A stretch of 29,246 bases of DNA from Bremia lactucae (taxonomy: Eukaryota; Oomycota; Peronosporomycetes; Peronosporales; Peronosporaceae): contig NC_090615.1 of assembly GCF_004359215.1 (NCBI RefSeq), forward strand, positions 3,471,383 through 3,500,628, given 5' to 3'. This document shows positions 1-8,789 of the stretch, piece after piece. The stretch's first letter is position 1; the number at the start of each line of letters is the position of its first letter. The translations under genes were made by a program, and so were the position numbers. The notes below the pieces were generated by a model that was given only the letters and a program-made list of their open reading frames with translations, had not been told where the DNA came from and ran no database searches.

Positions 1-1233
1 CGTTTGTCCATTACAATTTCAAGGTGATGAGGGATACCTCATCACCAGGTGCAGAGACATATAATGATTGTGTGTCCGGAGCAACTTTAGTCAAGAGATT
101 TGCAAATTCTCTTGAGGTTGCTGGATCAGTGGGGCGTTGCGCCCCTACTGGCCCCGACCGTTTTAAGGCGGTCCGCCATCGTTGCGAGTCCAACGTTGTT
201 GGACTCGCGACCGTTGCCCTTTTTAGCATTCGGTCTAAAATTACGTTCAGTATCTTTCGGTTCTGGGCATTGGGCACTTCACCCATGAGCGTAGTGTCCT
301 AATTTTTAGCGGCGATGGCATTTCTGCAATAGCTTATTGCTCGAAAAACGAGGTCTCTCGCTTTCGACGTAAGAGAGGTCCATAGGTTCTAGAACTCCTA
401 CCTCGTGTCGTCTTGGAGGACGATACGATGACGAACTAGCTTGAGCCTGTCTCAAGCTAAAGTCCTCCTGTTCCGCAACGGATATTGCTTCTTCAAGCGT
501 ATCCAGTTCCAAGCGGAACAGGTGGGTCTTTACGGGACCATCCGTAAGACCTTGCGTGAACACCGTAATCAACGTGTGTTCATGAAATGGGTTGTTCGTG
601 ATACAACTCGCTAAGACTCGTATGTGCTGGGCATAAGCGTGAACATCACGCTTGCCTTGCTTGAGTATCAGAAGCTCTGATCAAGCTCTGAATTCAGCCC
701 TAGGCGGTTCAAACGTCTGTTTGAGCCGGGCTTTAAAAGCCTCTAGCGACCCAAAGACCAAATTTTGGCACAACCTGCCAAATTGACTGAGCAAATTCGA
801 CTTGCATTTTCTCGTCGACGATATGATGAGCCCTTATGGTATCGTCCAACTCGACAAACCATTTTAAGAGGGAGTCTTCTTCGACTCCCCTATACTAAGA
901 GATGTCAATCTTTAAAATTTCCGGACGACGCGTGTGCGTCATCCCAGGTACAGGAGTCTGTACCTGTTGTAAACTCAATAGTTCTGCCACTTGAGAGCCT
1001 TGCTAATTAAGCAAGGCTACCTTCTCCTTCGCCTCGTCAAGTTTCTGTTGTATGAACTTGGTGATGGTTGAATGGAGGGCATCTTTGTCCAAACCGGAGA
1101 GCATGGCCAAGATGGCATCATTCCCTACGGTCAGACTCATTCGTTCGACCCCGCTCCTTTCTATGTCACTAAGAAAGGAAGAACTTTCACGCGAAACGTG
1201 ATGCGTATTTCCATTATCATCTAACATGTCCAT
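1..1233 (-). pseudogene. Ty3/Gypsy gag, decayed, runs off left edge
   Basis: This is the start of a minus-strand Gypsy element, reading from ATG 1233 towards position 1. The first 76 codons (1233-1003) are open, then a TAA interrupts. Homology continues through other frames: a capsid-like stretch near 790-600 and an open piece at 572-306 that contains the segment LEPMDLSYVESE typical of gag just before the zinc knuckle. The knuckle near 320-280 keeps GHYAHG but has lost the second cysteine and carries stops. 286-11 is the following spacer in another frame. The LTR and primer-binding site lie directly upstream, which fixes the orientation. The protease and pol would lie beyond the window. Gag is inferred from order and motif; decay is directly visible. 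Confidence 0.8.
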
Positions 1234-1270
1234 GTTAGATGATAGAACTGTGGTCCTTGGACGGACTTTA

Positions 1271-1281
1271 AAGTGCTACCA
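1271..1281 (-). promoter_or_regulatory. Primer-binding site
   Basis: On the minus strand TGGTAGCACTT begins two bases after the LTR end. A TGG start just inside the 5' LTR is the usual form of a site complementary to a tRNA 3' end. Which tRNA primes here was not determined. Confidence 0.6.
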
Positions 1282-1283
1282 GG

Positions 1284-1727
1284 TGTAATGGGGCACCACG
1301 ACTTGTACTGCTTCAGTACAAGTCCACTTCACACTGCTTCAGTTGCGAGTGGTGCCTTACGCCACTTCACGTACACTAGTACGTGCAGAGGAAGACTTCT
1401 CTTTAAGACAACTACCTTTAAGAGGGTTAAATGAAAACTATATTAATGTAATTAAGTTTCTCTTCTTTCTATCTGTTAATGCTAACTTAATTATGAACTT
1501 GTACTAAACATGCATTTAAAATTTATCTGTCTCTCTCTCTTTCTTTACGCTTACAGCTGATTTAGTCTGCGGGATAAATAGATATCATGGCCTATATCTA
1601 TTACTGGATAAGATTTCTGAACATTACTATATAAAGTAACATTCTCCAAATATTCTCTACCTTTTTGATAATTTATTAATTAACAACCTTTAAGTGTTAA
1701 TTTTATGTAACGATACACCCTGTTACA
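1284..1727 (-). mobile_element. Gypsy 5' LTR (minus orientation)
   Basis: This 444-bp LTR has TGTAA...TTACA ends. It is the same family as the LTRs at 18102-18551 and 21205-21642, sharing the terminal TGTAACGGGG/CCCCGTTACA inverted repeat and many internal blocks. Orientation is set by the primer-binding site and gag on its left side here, and by purine-rich PPTs on the right side of the other two copies. It contains a perfect 11-bp hairpin GACTTGTACTG-ctt-CAGTACAAGTC at 1300-1324. Confidence 0.88.
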
Positions 1728-1740
1728 AATTTGGAACATA

Positions 1741-1765
1741 CAGTAGAACCCCTCTAAAGTAATAC
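1741..1765 (+). repeat. Left TIR of pogo element
   Basis: This 25-bp terminal repeat is identical to the reverse complement of 3902-3926. The adjacent outer dinucleotide is TA. Confidence 0.92.
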
Positions 1766-1946
1766 GCTCTAAAGTAATAATACGTCCTAAGTAATAAAAT
1801 TTCGTGGTCCCGAGTTGGGACTTAAGGTTAAAGTAATATTTTGCCAAAGTAATAAAGTAATATTTTTTAAAGTCCCACTATTAGTAGACACATACCCCAA
1901 AAGTAATATATTAAGTTGTATCTATAAAATTTTTTTTTTCAAATAA

Positions 1947-3662
1947 CTATACTTCTTTTGCCGCTTTTGAGAGAAATCGATGGAGAGTGACTTGCTTCTT
2001 TCCAGTAATCTGTATCCTTTCAAAATCGTCCAAAACTTCATTCAGTTTCCTGTGAGTCGTGGAAGTATCACACTCCCTCTGCATGAAGTACAGTTTACAC
2101 AACCTTATTTCATCAAGGACGTCCTTGGCTTTCACGGGGGCTGGCACTTCGCTATCATCCGCATCGGGAATCCCTCCTTCCACTTCTACAGGCAAAGACA
2201 ATCCATGTTCTTCCATTGTTACTGCCACAATGTCTTCTACGTCAGGACTATAGGCGACCTCTCTCTCCAAGAGGTTGTTGAGGATGGCGTTGATGTCCAT
2301 TGGATTGCGGTACAGTTGATCATTCTGTAACATCAGGTCATCTGCAACATTTGCGGGGAGTTCGGTCGCCCTAGCAGGAACTTGGATGTTCAAGCTTGAT
2401 GTCCGAATTTTGCAGTGATTAAAACAATTACGAATAGTTTCCTTGGTCACCATAATCCAGGCCTCCACAGCCCACACCATCGCCTTCAAAACATCCACTT
2501 TTTTATGCGCTTCCGCATTGTCAAGTGTTTCATCCAGCTCCAATGCTCTTAGCAAGTTGCGATTGAAAATTTTCCTGTAAAAGGCCTTCAAAGTTCGAAT
2601 AATGCCTGCATCACAAGGCTGAATTCGGGAAGTTGTGTTGGGCGGCAGGTAAAGGATTTTAACATTGGCCAGCTCCGGCAAGCTGTCAATTGGAACATGA
2701 GCAGGACAATTGTCCATAATCAGCAGCACCTGTCTTCTCCCCATCCTCCGATTAAACCATTGTAGCCATTCCAAAAACAATACACTGTTCATCCAAGCCT
2801 TCGGGTTTGCCCTGTAGTGGCAGCCAAGGTTCTGACGATTGATATTTTTGAGACAACGGGGATTCAAGTATTTCCCAATCACCCAAAGTGGGACACGATC
2901 TGAGCCATCTCCGTTGGCACAAACAACAAAAGTTAGCCGTTCCTTGTGCTGCTTGCGGCCCTCCAGTTGCTTCGTTGCAAGTGAACGATCAGCCTAAAGT
3001 GAGGAGGCAATAAATTTTAGTATTTGAAGTTGCTTCCAAAGTGATTTCAACTGGCCCCGACATACCTGAAGTCGGTAAAACAAACCCGTTTCATCCATAT
3101 TGTAGATATCCTTCCATTCATACTGATCCAAAACTTCTCGAATTGCGGGTAAGGATTGCTCGAGTATCTCCATGTTAACCGAACCGCTCTCTCCATGTCT
3201 CACTCGCTCTTTGATTCCATATCGAGCTTTGAACCTGTTCAACCAGCCATTGGAGAATTGAAACGTATTTGTGTCTTGATCGGGGTACAGTCTCTCCAAA
3301 AAAATCCTCCCCTTTTCTTTATAAAGTTCACCCGAGAGATCCATGACATCTTCGTAAGTTCGCACAAATTTGTAAAGTGCCTCTTCCATGAGAGGGTATT
3401 CTACAGTCTTCTGACGCTTCGCATCCATACTAATTTTTGCTCCGTCTCCTGCACCAGCTTTTTCACCTTGGGAGATCCAGTGCTCCTGCTGCTTGAGAAT
3501 CTTGGAAATCGCAGCTTGACTGACAGTCATGCCAAATTTCTCTACCACCCATTGTGCAATATCCTTCTGTGTTCCACTGGTATCACGCTTCCTTTTACTG
3601 ATAGCTATGCGGATTTCATTAGTGATAGGAGCATGAGCAACCTTCAGGTGTGCTTTCGCCAT
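1947..3662 (-). CDS. pogo/Tigger (jerky-like) transposase, two exons
   Basis: Exon 1 is 3662-3066 and exon 2 is 2993-1947, separated by a 72-bp intron (GTATG at the donor, CTTTAG at the acceptor) that joins the reading frame cleanly to give 547 residues. Residues 1-170 hold helix-turn-helix DNA-binding domains of the Psq/CENP-B type, with the CENP-B-like part containing FSNGWLNRFKARYG. The DDE domain follows. The likely catalytic acids are D190 (in NMDETGLFY), D293 (LLIMDNCPAH) and D327 (IQPCDAGII), which fits the DD-about-34-D spacing of pogo enzymes. The protein binds the TIRs and cuts and pastes the element in the nucleus. There are no internal stops or frameshifts, so it could be functional. 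Confidence 0.9.
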
Positions 3663-3901
3663 TTTTTGTGTTAAGTTTGCAGTTCTTGCTTAGACGTTTA
3701 GATTTGCCGTTCCCGTTCTGTACTTCTTATAAATAATTTAGTTTAGTTTAAGTGTCAAAATTGAAGCTTCACGTCGAGGGTTAGGGTTAGGTAATGCGTC
3801 AGCTGCACATCGAGCTTCCTAAACGAAAATTTTCTGGAGAGAAGAGGTTGGCATCTAAAGTAATAAAACGCATAAAGTAATATTACTTTTCGATCCTAAG
3901 A

Positions 3902-3926
3902 GTATTACTTTAGAGGGGTTCTACTG
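3902..3926 (-). repeat. Right TIR of pogo element
   Basis: This is the mirror of the left TIR, 25 of 25 bases, followed by TA at 3927-3928. Confidence 0.92.
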
Positions 3927-4096
3927 TACTTAAGCCTGTAAGCCATGCTGATTGCTTGGACTTGAAAATCAATTTGGAACATACTACTGTGTACTACTCG
4001 CTTTTGCTTTTTACTTAATTTGAAGGTATTCAGCAGGAGTGACCTCTTCGACTAACAAGCTTGGCTTGTATTTGCGCTCTGTGCTATTAATCTCAG

Positions 4097-4112
4097 AGCT
4101 CATTGCTGACAA
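4097..4112 (+). promoter_or_regulatory. Possible oomycete initiator (Inr)
   Basis: AGCTCATTGCTGACAA resembles the oomycete core promoter block GCTCATT-pyrimidine-rich. It lies 75-90 bp before the first ATG of the helicase gene, with no ATG between. This is a pattern match only. Confidence 0.35.
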
Positions 4113-4186
4113 CTACCAGTGCCCAATTCAAAACTCTTTTCCTAGGGCATAAGTTTTCTAAATTGTCACACCTATCTTTAAAGGTC

Positions 4187-5713
4187 ATGAATTTAGATGA
4201 TGAAATTTTGTTCGAAATGCTAGCCACTCAAACTATTCAAAAGATGGCCGAGCCTTCGTCGAATCCAGCTCCGGCTTCCGCTGACGATAACAACGAGTCA
4301 GCCATCGGCTTTGTTGGCTCCAAGTCCTTTGCTGAGCTTGGTGTGGAATCATCAATATGCGAGGCCATAGAGGCCGTCGGATGGACAGCTCCGAGCAAAA
4401 TCCAGCAGGAGGCTATTCCGCATGGCCTTGCAGGCAAGGACATCATTGGTTTGGCCGAGACGGGCTCAGGCAAGACGGGTGCTTTTGTGATACCGATTCT
4501 TCAAAATTTGTTGAAGAGTCCGCAGCGCTTGTACGCTCTAGTGCTGGCCCCGACGCGAGAATTAGCTTATCAAATTGGCGAGCAGTTTGAAGCCCTCGGC
4601 GCGTCAATTGGCCTCAAATGCACCTGTGTTGTAGGCGGCATTGACATGATGCAGCAGCAGGTGGCACTAGCCCGTAAGCCACATATTGTGGTCGCCACGC
4701 CTGGTCGCTTAGTAGACCATCTGGAGAATACCAAGGGCTTTAGCTTGCGGACTATGAAGTACCTCGTGTTGGATGAGGCCGATAGAATGCTCAGTATGGA
4801 TTTTGAAGAAGAGATTAATCAAATTGTGCAACTTATGCCGACGGATCGAAATACCTATCTCTTTAGTGCCACCATGACGTCCAAGGTACGCAAACTACAG
4901 CGCGCGTCGCTGAAAGAACCCGTTAAGGTGGAAATCACCCACAAATTTGCCACGCCCGAAAGTCTCCGGCAGCACTATCTGTTCATCCCCGCCAAATTCA
5001 AAGACTGCTATCTGGCCTATGTGCTAAACGAAGTAGCTGGACAATCGGTTTTGATCTTCGCTAGCACGTGCAATGGAACGCAGAAAGTGACGCTAATGCT
5101 GAAAAATTTGGGTTTTCAAGCTATTTGTTTACACGGCCAAATGCCCCAACCCAATCGTCTTGCGGCATTAAACAAGTTTAAGGCTAAGGCTCGAAATGTG
5201 ATTGTGTGTACCGATGTGGCATCGCGTGGTCTGGATATCCCTAGCGTTGATGTGGTTATAAATTACGACATTCCAACGCACGGGAAGGATTATATTCATC
5301 GTGTCGGTCGAACAGCCCGGGCTGGTCGTGCCGGTGTCGCGATATCGTTTGTAACTCAATACGATGTCGAGCTGTACCAGCGCATTGAGCACCTCTTGGG
5401 AACAAAGCTCGACGCTTACCCTTGCGAAGAGGAGACGGTGTTAGTTATGTCGGAACGTGTAAATGAAGCGCAACGTATTGCCACTATTGAAATGAAAGAA
5501 GCTGCGGCAAACGGCACAGGCACCAAGCGAGGACGGTATTCGCGCGATGAGAATGATGATGAAAACGACGATGAAGGAGGAGAAAAGCGCTATAAATCGG
5601 CTAGTCGTGTTCAAAAAGGAGGTCGTGGGAATGATCGTGGACGCGATGTTCGAGGACGCGGCGGCCGAGGACGGAGCGGTCGAGGGCGTGGTGGCCGAGG
5701 CAAGCGAAATTAG
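4187..5713 (+). CDS. RRP3: DEAD-box ATP-dependent RNA helicase, RRP3/DDX47 type
   Basis: This intronless gene encodes 508 residues from ATG 4187, the first ATG after the putative initiator. An in-frame ATG at 4244 (489 residues) has a stronger context (AAGATGG) and may be the real start. All superfamily 2 motifs are present: a Q motif around residues 65-73 (APSKIQ), AETGSGKT (90-97), PTRELA (122-127), TPGRL (171-175), DEAD (196-199), SAT (227-229), DVASRGLD (343-350) and [11 protein letters not shown] (371-381). The tail from about residue 477 is RGG-rich, following an acidic stretch. The family acts in the nucleolus on pre-rRNA during small-subunit maturation. Assignment to RRP3/DDX47 rests on the GWTAPSKIQ and [15 protein letters not shown] core; the RGG tail is an RNA-binding addition. 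Confidence 0.93.
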   Translation: MNLDDEILFEMLATQTIQKMAEPSSNPAPASADDNNESAIGFVGSKSFAELGVESSICEAIEAVGWTAPSKIQQEAIPHGLAGKDIIGLAETGSGKTGAFVIPILQNLLKSPQRLYALVLAPTRELAYQIGEQFEALGASIGLKCTCVVGGIDMMQQQVALARKPHIVVATPGRLVDHLENTKGFSLRTMKYLVLDEADRMLSMDFEEEINQIVQLMPTDRNTYLFSATMTSKVRKLQRASLKEPVKVEITHKFATPESLRQHYLFIPAKFKDCYLAYVLNEVAGQSVLIFASTCNGTQKVTLMLKNLGFQAICLHGQMPQPNRLAALNKFKAKARNVIVCTDVASRGLDIPSVDVVINYDIPTHGKDYIHRVGRTARAGRAGVAISFVTQYDVELYQRIEHLLGTKLDAYPCEEETVLVMSERVNEAQRIATIEMKEAAANGTGTKRGRYSRDENDDENDDEGGEKRYKSASRVQKGGRGNDRGRDVRGRGGRGRSGRGRGGRGKRN

Positions 5714-5863
5714 CAAACTACAAGAACCCCAGAATAGAAAATGTACATTTGTTTTGATTATCTTGGAGATGCAAGTGTTAAAACGTCTTTTTAAAATCTG
5801 ATCTCATGTTGGTGAAGTGCAAATTTGGGATGTTACAGTTGCCAAGAAGATCCGCACGATGAC

Positions 5864-5922
5864 GTATGGAAAATTAAAAATTTCATGTCGTCATCACTAA
5901 GTTACTTGTAGTGATTTTGCAG
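5864..5922 (+). other. Relic intron in the Cdh1-like pseudogene
   Basis: GT-AG boundaries restore an uninterrupted WD40 reading frame across the junction, which supports a true ancestral intron. Confidence 0.65.
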
Positions 5923-6246
5923 TGGGCATTTAGCTCGCGTAGGAGCGTTGGGCCGAAACGACCAGTCACTAGCATCAAGAAGTCGCGACCGTCTCATTCT
6001 CATGCGCGACGTGCGGACTCAGGAGCCATTTCAATACAAAATGGCTGGTCACAAGCAAGAAGTGTGCGGTCTCAAATGGTCATTTGATGGTCGGCAACTT
6101 CCTCGGGAGACAACGACAATAAATTGCTCATTTGGAATGTACAGTCTATATTCTCCGGTCTCTTCAGCGATTCCACAATGCCGCTTGTGCGCTTTAACGA
6201 GCATTTGGCGGCAGTGAAAGCTATTGGATGGTCCGCACTAGCATGG

Positions 6247-6441
6247 CTCATGGACCGATCCTGGTGGTGTAGTGGTCCGCCACTCACTTTAGGACCGGGA
6301 GGTTCCGGGTTAGATACCCGGGGCCGACAAATCCTCCAAAGTATAATGGGAGGTGGTCTGTCCTGTGCACCAAAATGGTGTTCATTATTAGAAATACAAA
6401 AACTAAACAATCATCAATTGATGGGCAAGTCCGGTGTGTTC
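6247..6441 (+). mobile_element. tRNA-derived SINE
   Basis: This is an insert of about 195 bp inside the WD40 pseudogene, flanked by an 11-bp direct repeat CACTAGCATGG (6236-6246 and 6442-6452). Its 5' part carries RNA polymerase III promoter boxes: a perfect A box TGGTGTAGTGG (6265-6275) and a B box GGTTAGATACC (6308-6318) in a T-arm-like stem with arms CCGGG and CCCGG. The rest (about 6330-6441) is tRNA-unrelated and A/T-richer near its end. No protein is encoded, so it would have depended on LINE machinery. The tRNA ancestor is not identified. Confidence 0.8.
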
Positions 6442-6999
6442 CACTAGCATGGGCTCGTGGCTTCAGGCGGTGGTACAGCAAATCGATGTGTCAGCTTGTG
6501 CAACATGCACTCGCTGACAGCATTGCCTATGTCGACACCGGTATGGTCAAATAATGATAATGAAGTTGTGAGCACGCATGGCTACTCACTTAACCAGATA
6601 ATAGTGTGGAAATATCCACGTATAACGAAGCTTGCCACGCTTACAGGACACAAATTCCGCATGCTGTATTAAGCGATGTATCCTCATGGCCAGACGATCG
6701 TCCAGGAGCAGGAGACGGGACTTTACGGTTCTAAATTGCCTTCTCAAGCGCAAAAGTTTGAGGTGGTAGTCGCTTGGGGACTGACATATCACAAGCTCTC
6801 CCAGCGAGATTTGCATTTGATATGCCGTCTTGAGGTTTCCTTGCTCTATTGGTTCGGTCCTGATTGCCTAAATGGCGTGGTGAGTCGCCAAAGTAGTATC
6901 CAGCTTCATCGTATGTCGTGATGGAATGAAGCGATCAATATATATGTTCTTAGATCTGCAGATATATAGCAACAGATTAAAGCTGGTGTATTTAATGTA

Positions 7000-7440
7000 T
7001 TTCGCATCTTGACTCACCGTTAACTTGTTTGATGAGCTCGCGTCAAAACATATTTGTCGAAGTGTCCATTCATCCATTCAAGCGCGATTCGAACTAATAG
7101 TGAAGGGGTTGGAACTTTCGCTAGGTGAAATAAAATACTCAAGATTCATAGCAATACTGTGTGCAGCCGCCTTTTCGTGGTCTCGTGAAAATGAAGTGGC
7201 GAAGCGATTCTTTCGGATGTAGACCATGCCGAAAATATCGCCCTAGGATTAGGCTTTGTTGGGCAATTAAAATCTGGCGATTCAGGTCGCAAAATGATAG
7301 CAGGCCTCGCAACGGCTGTACTAAGAATTGCACCCCGTCAATATTACTCTGAACTGCTCAATTAAAGAAACGATAAACCAGTCTTTACTTTGGAATTATG
7401 TAATAATATGGAACTGCGAGCGGCAAAGCTACTTGCTCGA
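7000..7440 (+). pseudogene. Unrecognised degenerate coding sequence
   Basis: Two consecutive frames read like protein. About 7025-7220 gives helical text containing ARFELIVKGLELSLGEIKYSRF. A different frame at about 7213-7352 contains ALGLGFVGQLKSGDSGRK and ends at TAA. A third short piece contains MELRAAKLLARAVKQPRN before a stop near 7461. This pattern fits a frameshifted gene relic. I do not recognise the family. Confidence 0.35.
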
Positions 7441-7624
7441 GCTGTGAAACAGCCACGAAACTAAAGTTTGCGTGTATGTTGAAAAGGTGCACCAGAAGGT
7501 GCGACATGTTACGACGCAATTGCTCTTTACCTTCGTCACTTTATTGAGCTAAAAAGACAAATAAGTTCTTATAGGTATTTGAGGTGACACTTCGTGAGCA
7601 CTAAATTGTCAGTGCGCAAGCTAC

Positions 7625-8548
7625 CTACCGCTGGCCGAAGCCATGCTTTCCAAACTGAAGCCGCAGCTGCTTGCGGAAGGACGTAATAGCATTTTGGTCG
7701 ATGCTGTCATTTATTTCCTCACCACTCTGTCCGCGCCCGCACTTGTCCGCGTACAATAGGCAAGCTACACCACAGTCAAATCCGCTGACCTGCTGCTTGT
7801 TTTCAATGGCGCTCATTGTGCGCTGAAGCCAGCATTTGTGCTGGGGGTAGCACACATTGAGCCACTCGATCACCGCACGAGGCACTGATCGGTATGAAAT
7901 GCCGGATCTTGAAGCTAATTTTCCCATTGGCTCAAAAAGCTGAAGCTTTGGTTTGGGGCTGAGTTGCACTCGAAATAAGTTCCAGTGTATTTGGTCGACA
8001 TTGACAACGAAGACAACCGGCTTCTTGCTATTATAATCCACGACGCGTCCCAGTACATCTCTCACGATAAAATCTCTCTTGCTTCGCAGACCCCGCGATC
8101 TCTGTGGCCAAGAAGGCCTCACCGCGATTTCTTGCGCCATTTCTAGATGCAAGTGGTAGAAGGCTGTCGGTAAGAAATACACCGCTGCATACGACTTGGC
8201 GAATTTCCACAGTACTAAGTCGATAAGTGTACCCGTGATCCAATTGGATTCGTCGACGCAATCTTCAGGTCCAATGGCCGACTGCAGCAATCGCAGTCGC
8301 CGTTTCGTGACTTCTTCTGGATCATCTTCACCACGCGCTAATCGGCGTTTCTTTCTGTCAACTGCGTTGCACCTTGTGTGCAACGGGTTGTGGTCTCGTC
8401 GGCTGGCGCTATGGCGAGTTTTGGGAGCTTCCACAATAGTAAGTGTATGTGATCTTGTATTGTTTAGAGATAAAGTTGCCGTCCGTCGTATAGCAAATTT
8501 TTTATTCTCCTGGCGCGGAGTGGACACGACTCGAGACCGGAGCTGCAT
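7625..8548 (-). CDS. Ulp1-like C48 cysteine protease domain protein
   Basis: The 307-residue protein starts at ATG 8548. The frame is open to 8584, but only from a GTG. The C-terminal half resembles the SUMO/NEDD8-type C48 peptidase fold: catalytic His188 in VDQIHWNLF, an acidic residue after it in LFEPMG (Glu206 where Asp is usual), Gln252/253 and the nucleophile Cys259 in SGFDCGVACL. The basic N-terminus (about residues 1-85) has a KKRRLAR nuclear-localisation-like stretch. Such domains either remove SUMO-like modifiers or occur as captured genes in oomycete transposons. No TIRs were seen around it. It is divergently arranged with the phosphotransferase gene, 241 bp apart. The unusual acidic residue leaves activity uncertain. 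Confidence 0.75.
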   Translation of the reverse strand: MQLRSRVVSTPRQENKKFAIRRTATLSLNNTRSHTLTIVEAPKTRHSASRRDHNPLHTRCNAVDRKKRRLARGEDDPEEVTKRRLRLLQSAIGPEDCVDESNWITGTLIDLVLWKFAKSYAAVYFLPTAFYHLHLEMAQEIAVRPSWPQRSRGLRSKRDFIVRDVLGRVVDYNSKKPVVFVVNVDQIHWNLFRVQLSPKPKLQLFEPMGKLASRSGISYRSVPRAVIEWLNVCYPQHKCWLQRTMSAIENKQQVSGFDCGVACLLYADKCGRGQSGEEINDSIDQNAITSFRKQLRLQFGKHGFGQR

Positions 8549-8789
8549 TTCTAGATTTCTTACGAATACGGACAAGGTGTCCACACCATAATCACGTGTC
8601 GTACATAAATATAAATGGCCAATCAGATTGTTGTAATGGCGTGGGCATCACTAGGTCGACGTTCATTCCTCATCGTCATTGCGCGCGCACGACCCTCACG
8701 TCCTGTGATCTTTTTGCAGCTGCGCTTCATACAAAGACACTTTGCATTTTAAGGGTGCAACCGTGACGGTTTTAGACGCGACACATAGA
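8549..8789. promoter_or_regulatory. Shared divergent intergenic region
   Basis: These 241 bp between the two divergent start codons must hold both promoters. CTTCATACAAAG (8725-8736) is a loose initiator-like match for the rightward gene. Nothing more specific was identified. Confidence 0.4.

Larger units (their letters stand above)
1741..3926 (-). mobile_element. pogo/Tigger-type DNA transposon, apparently complete
   Basis: The 2186-bp element is bounded by 25-bp perfect terminal inverted repeats beginning CAGTAGAACCCCTCT (1741-1765 and 3902-3926) and by a TA dinucleotide on each side (1739-1740, 3927-3928), as expected for the Tc1/mariner-pogo superfamily. Both subterminal zones carry several copies of AAAGTAATA, plausible transposase-binding repeats. 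The single gene inside is a full-length two-exon transposase. The insertion lies only 12 bp from the end of the Gypsy LTR. Perfect TIRs and an unbroken gene suggest recent arrival. Confidence 0.92.
5803..6830 (+). pseudogene. Cdh1/Fizzy-related WD40 activator, truncated pseudogene
   Basis: Fragments in changing frames match the WD40 propeller of APC/C activators of the Cdh1/FZR type: GEVQIWDVTVAKKIRTMT, SRDRLILMRDVRT, MAGHKQEVCGLKWSFDG, LASGGGTANRC-like, VSTHGYSLNQIIVWKYP and LTGHKFR. In the family these proteins recruit substrates to the anaphase-promoting complex. The N-terminal regulatory part is missing, as the homology starts abruptly at about 5803. A clean 59-bp intron remains at 5864-5922 (GTATGG to TTTTGCAG) and splices to RTMTGHLARVGAL, so this is a genomic rather than processed copy. 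A SINE interrupts it at 6247-6441. Frameshifts and stops make it non-functional. Confidence 0.85.

Noticed and set aside
2994..3065. Premature stop in the pogo transposase
   Set aside because: The stop lies within a GT-AG intron whose removal joins DETGLFYRLQ to ADRSLATKQ in the family order.
3776..3791. GGGTTAGGGTTAGG telomere-like repeat
   Set aside because: Only two to three units, inside the pogo element near its right end. It is most likely chance or a subterminal motif, not a telomere remnant.
4103..4186. N-terminal extension of the helicase upstream of ATG 4187
   Set aside because: The open frame before 4187 starts only at TTG and overlaps the putative initiator; no ATG precedes 4187.
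8742..8789. Extension of the phosphotransferase upstream of ATG 8790
   Set aside because: It opens at a TTG and no ATG lies in frame before 8790.
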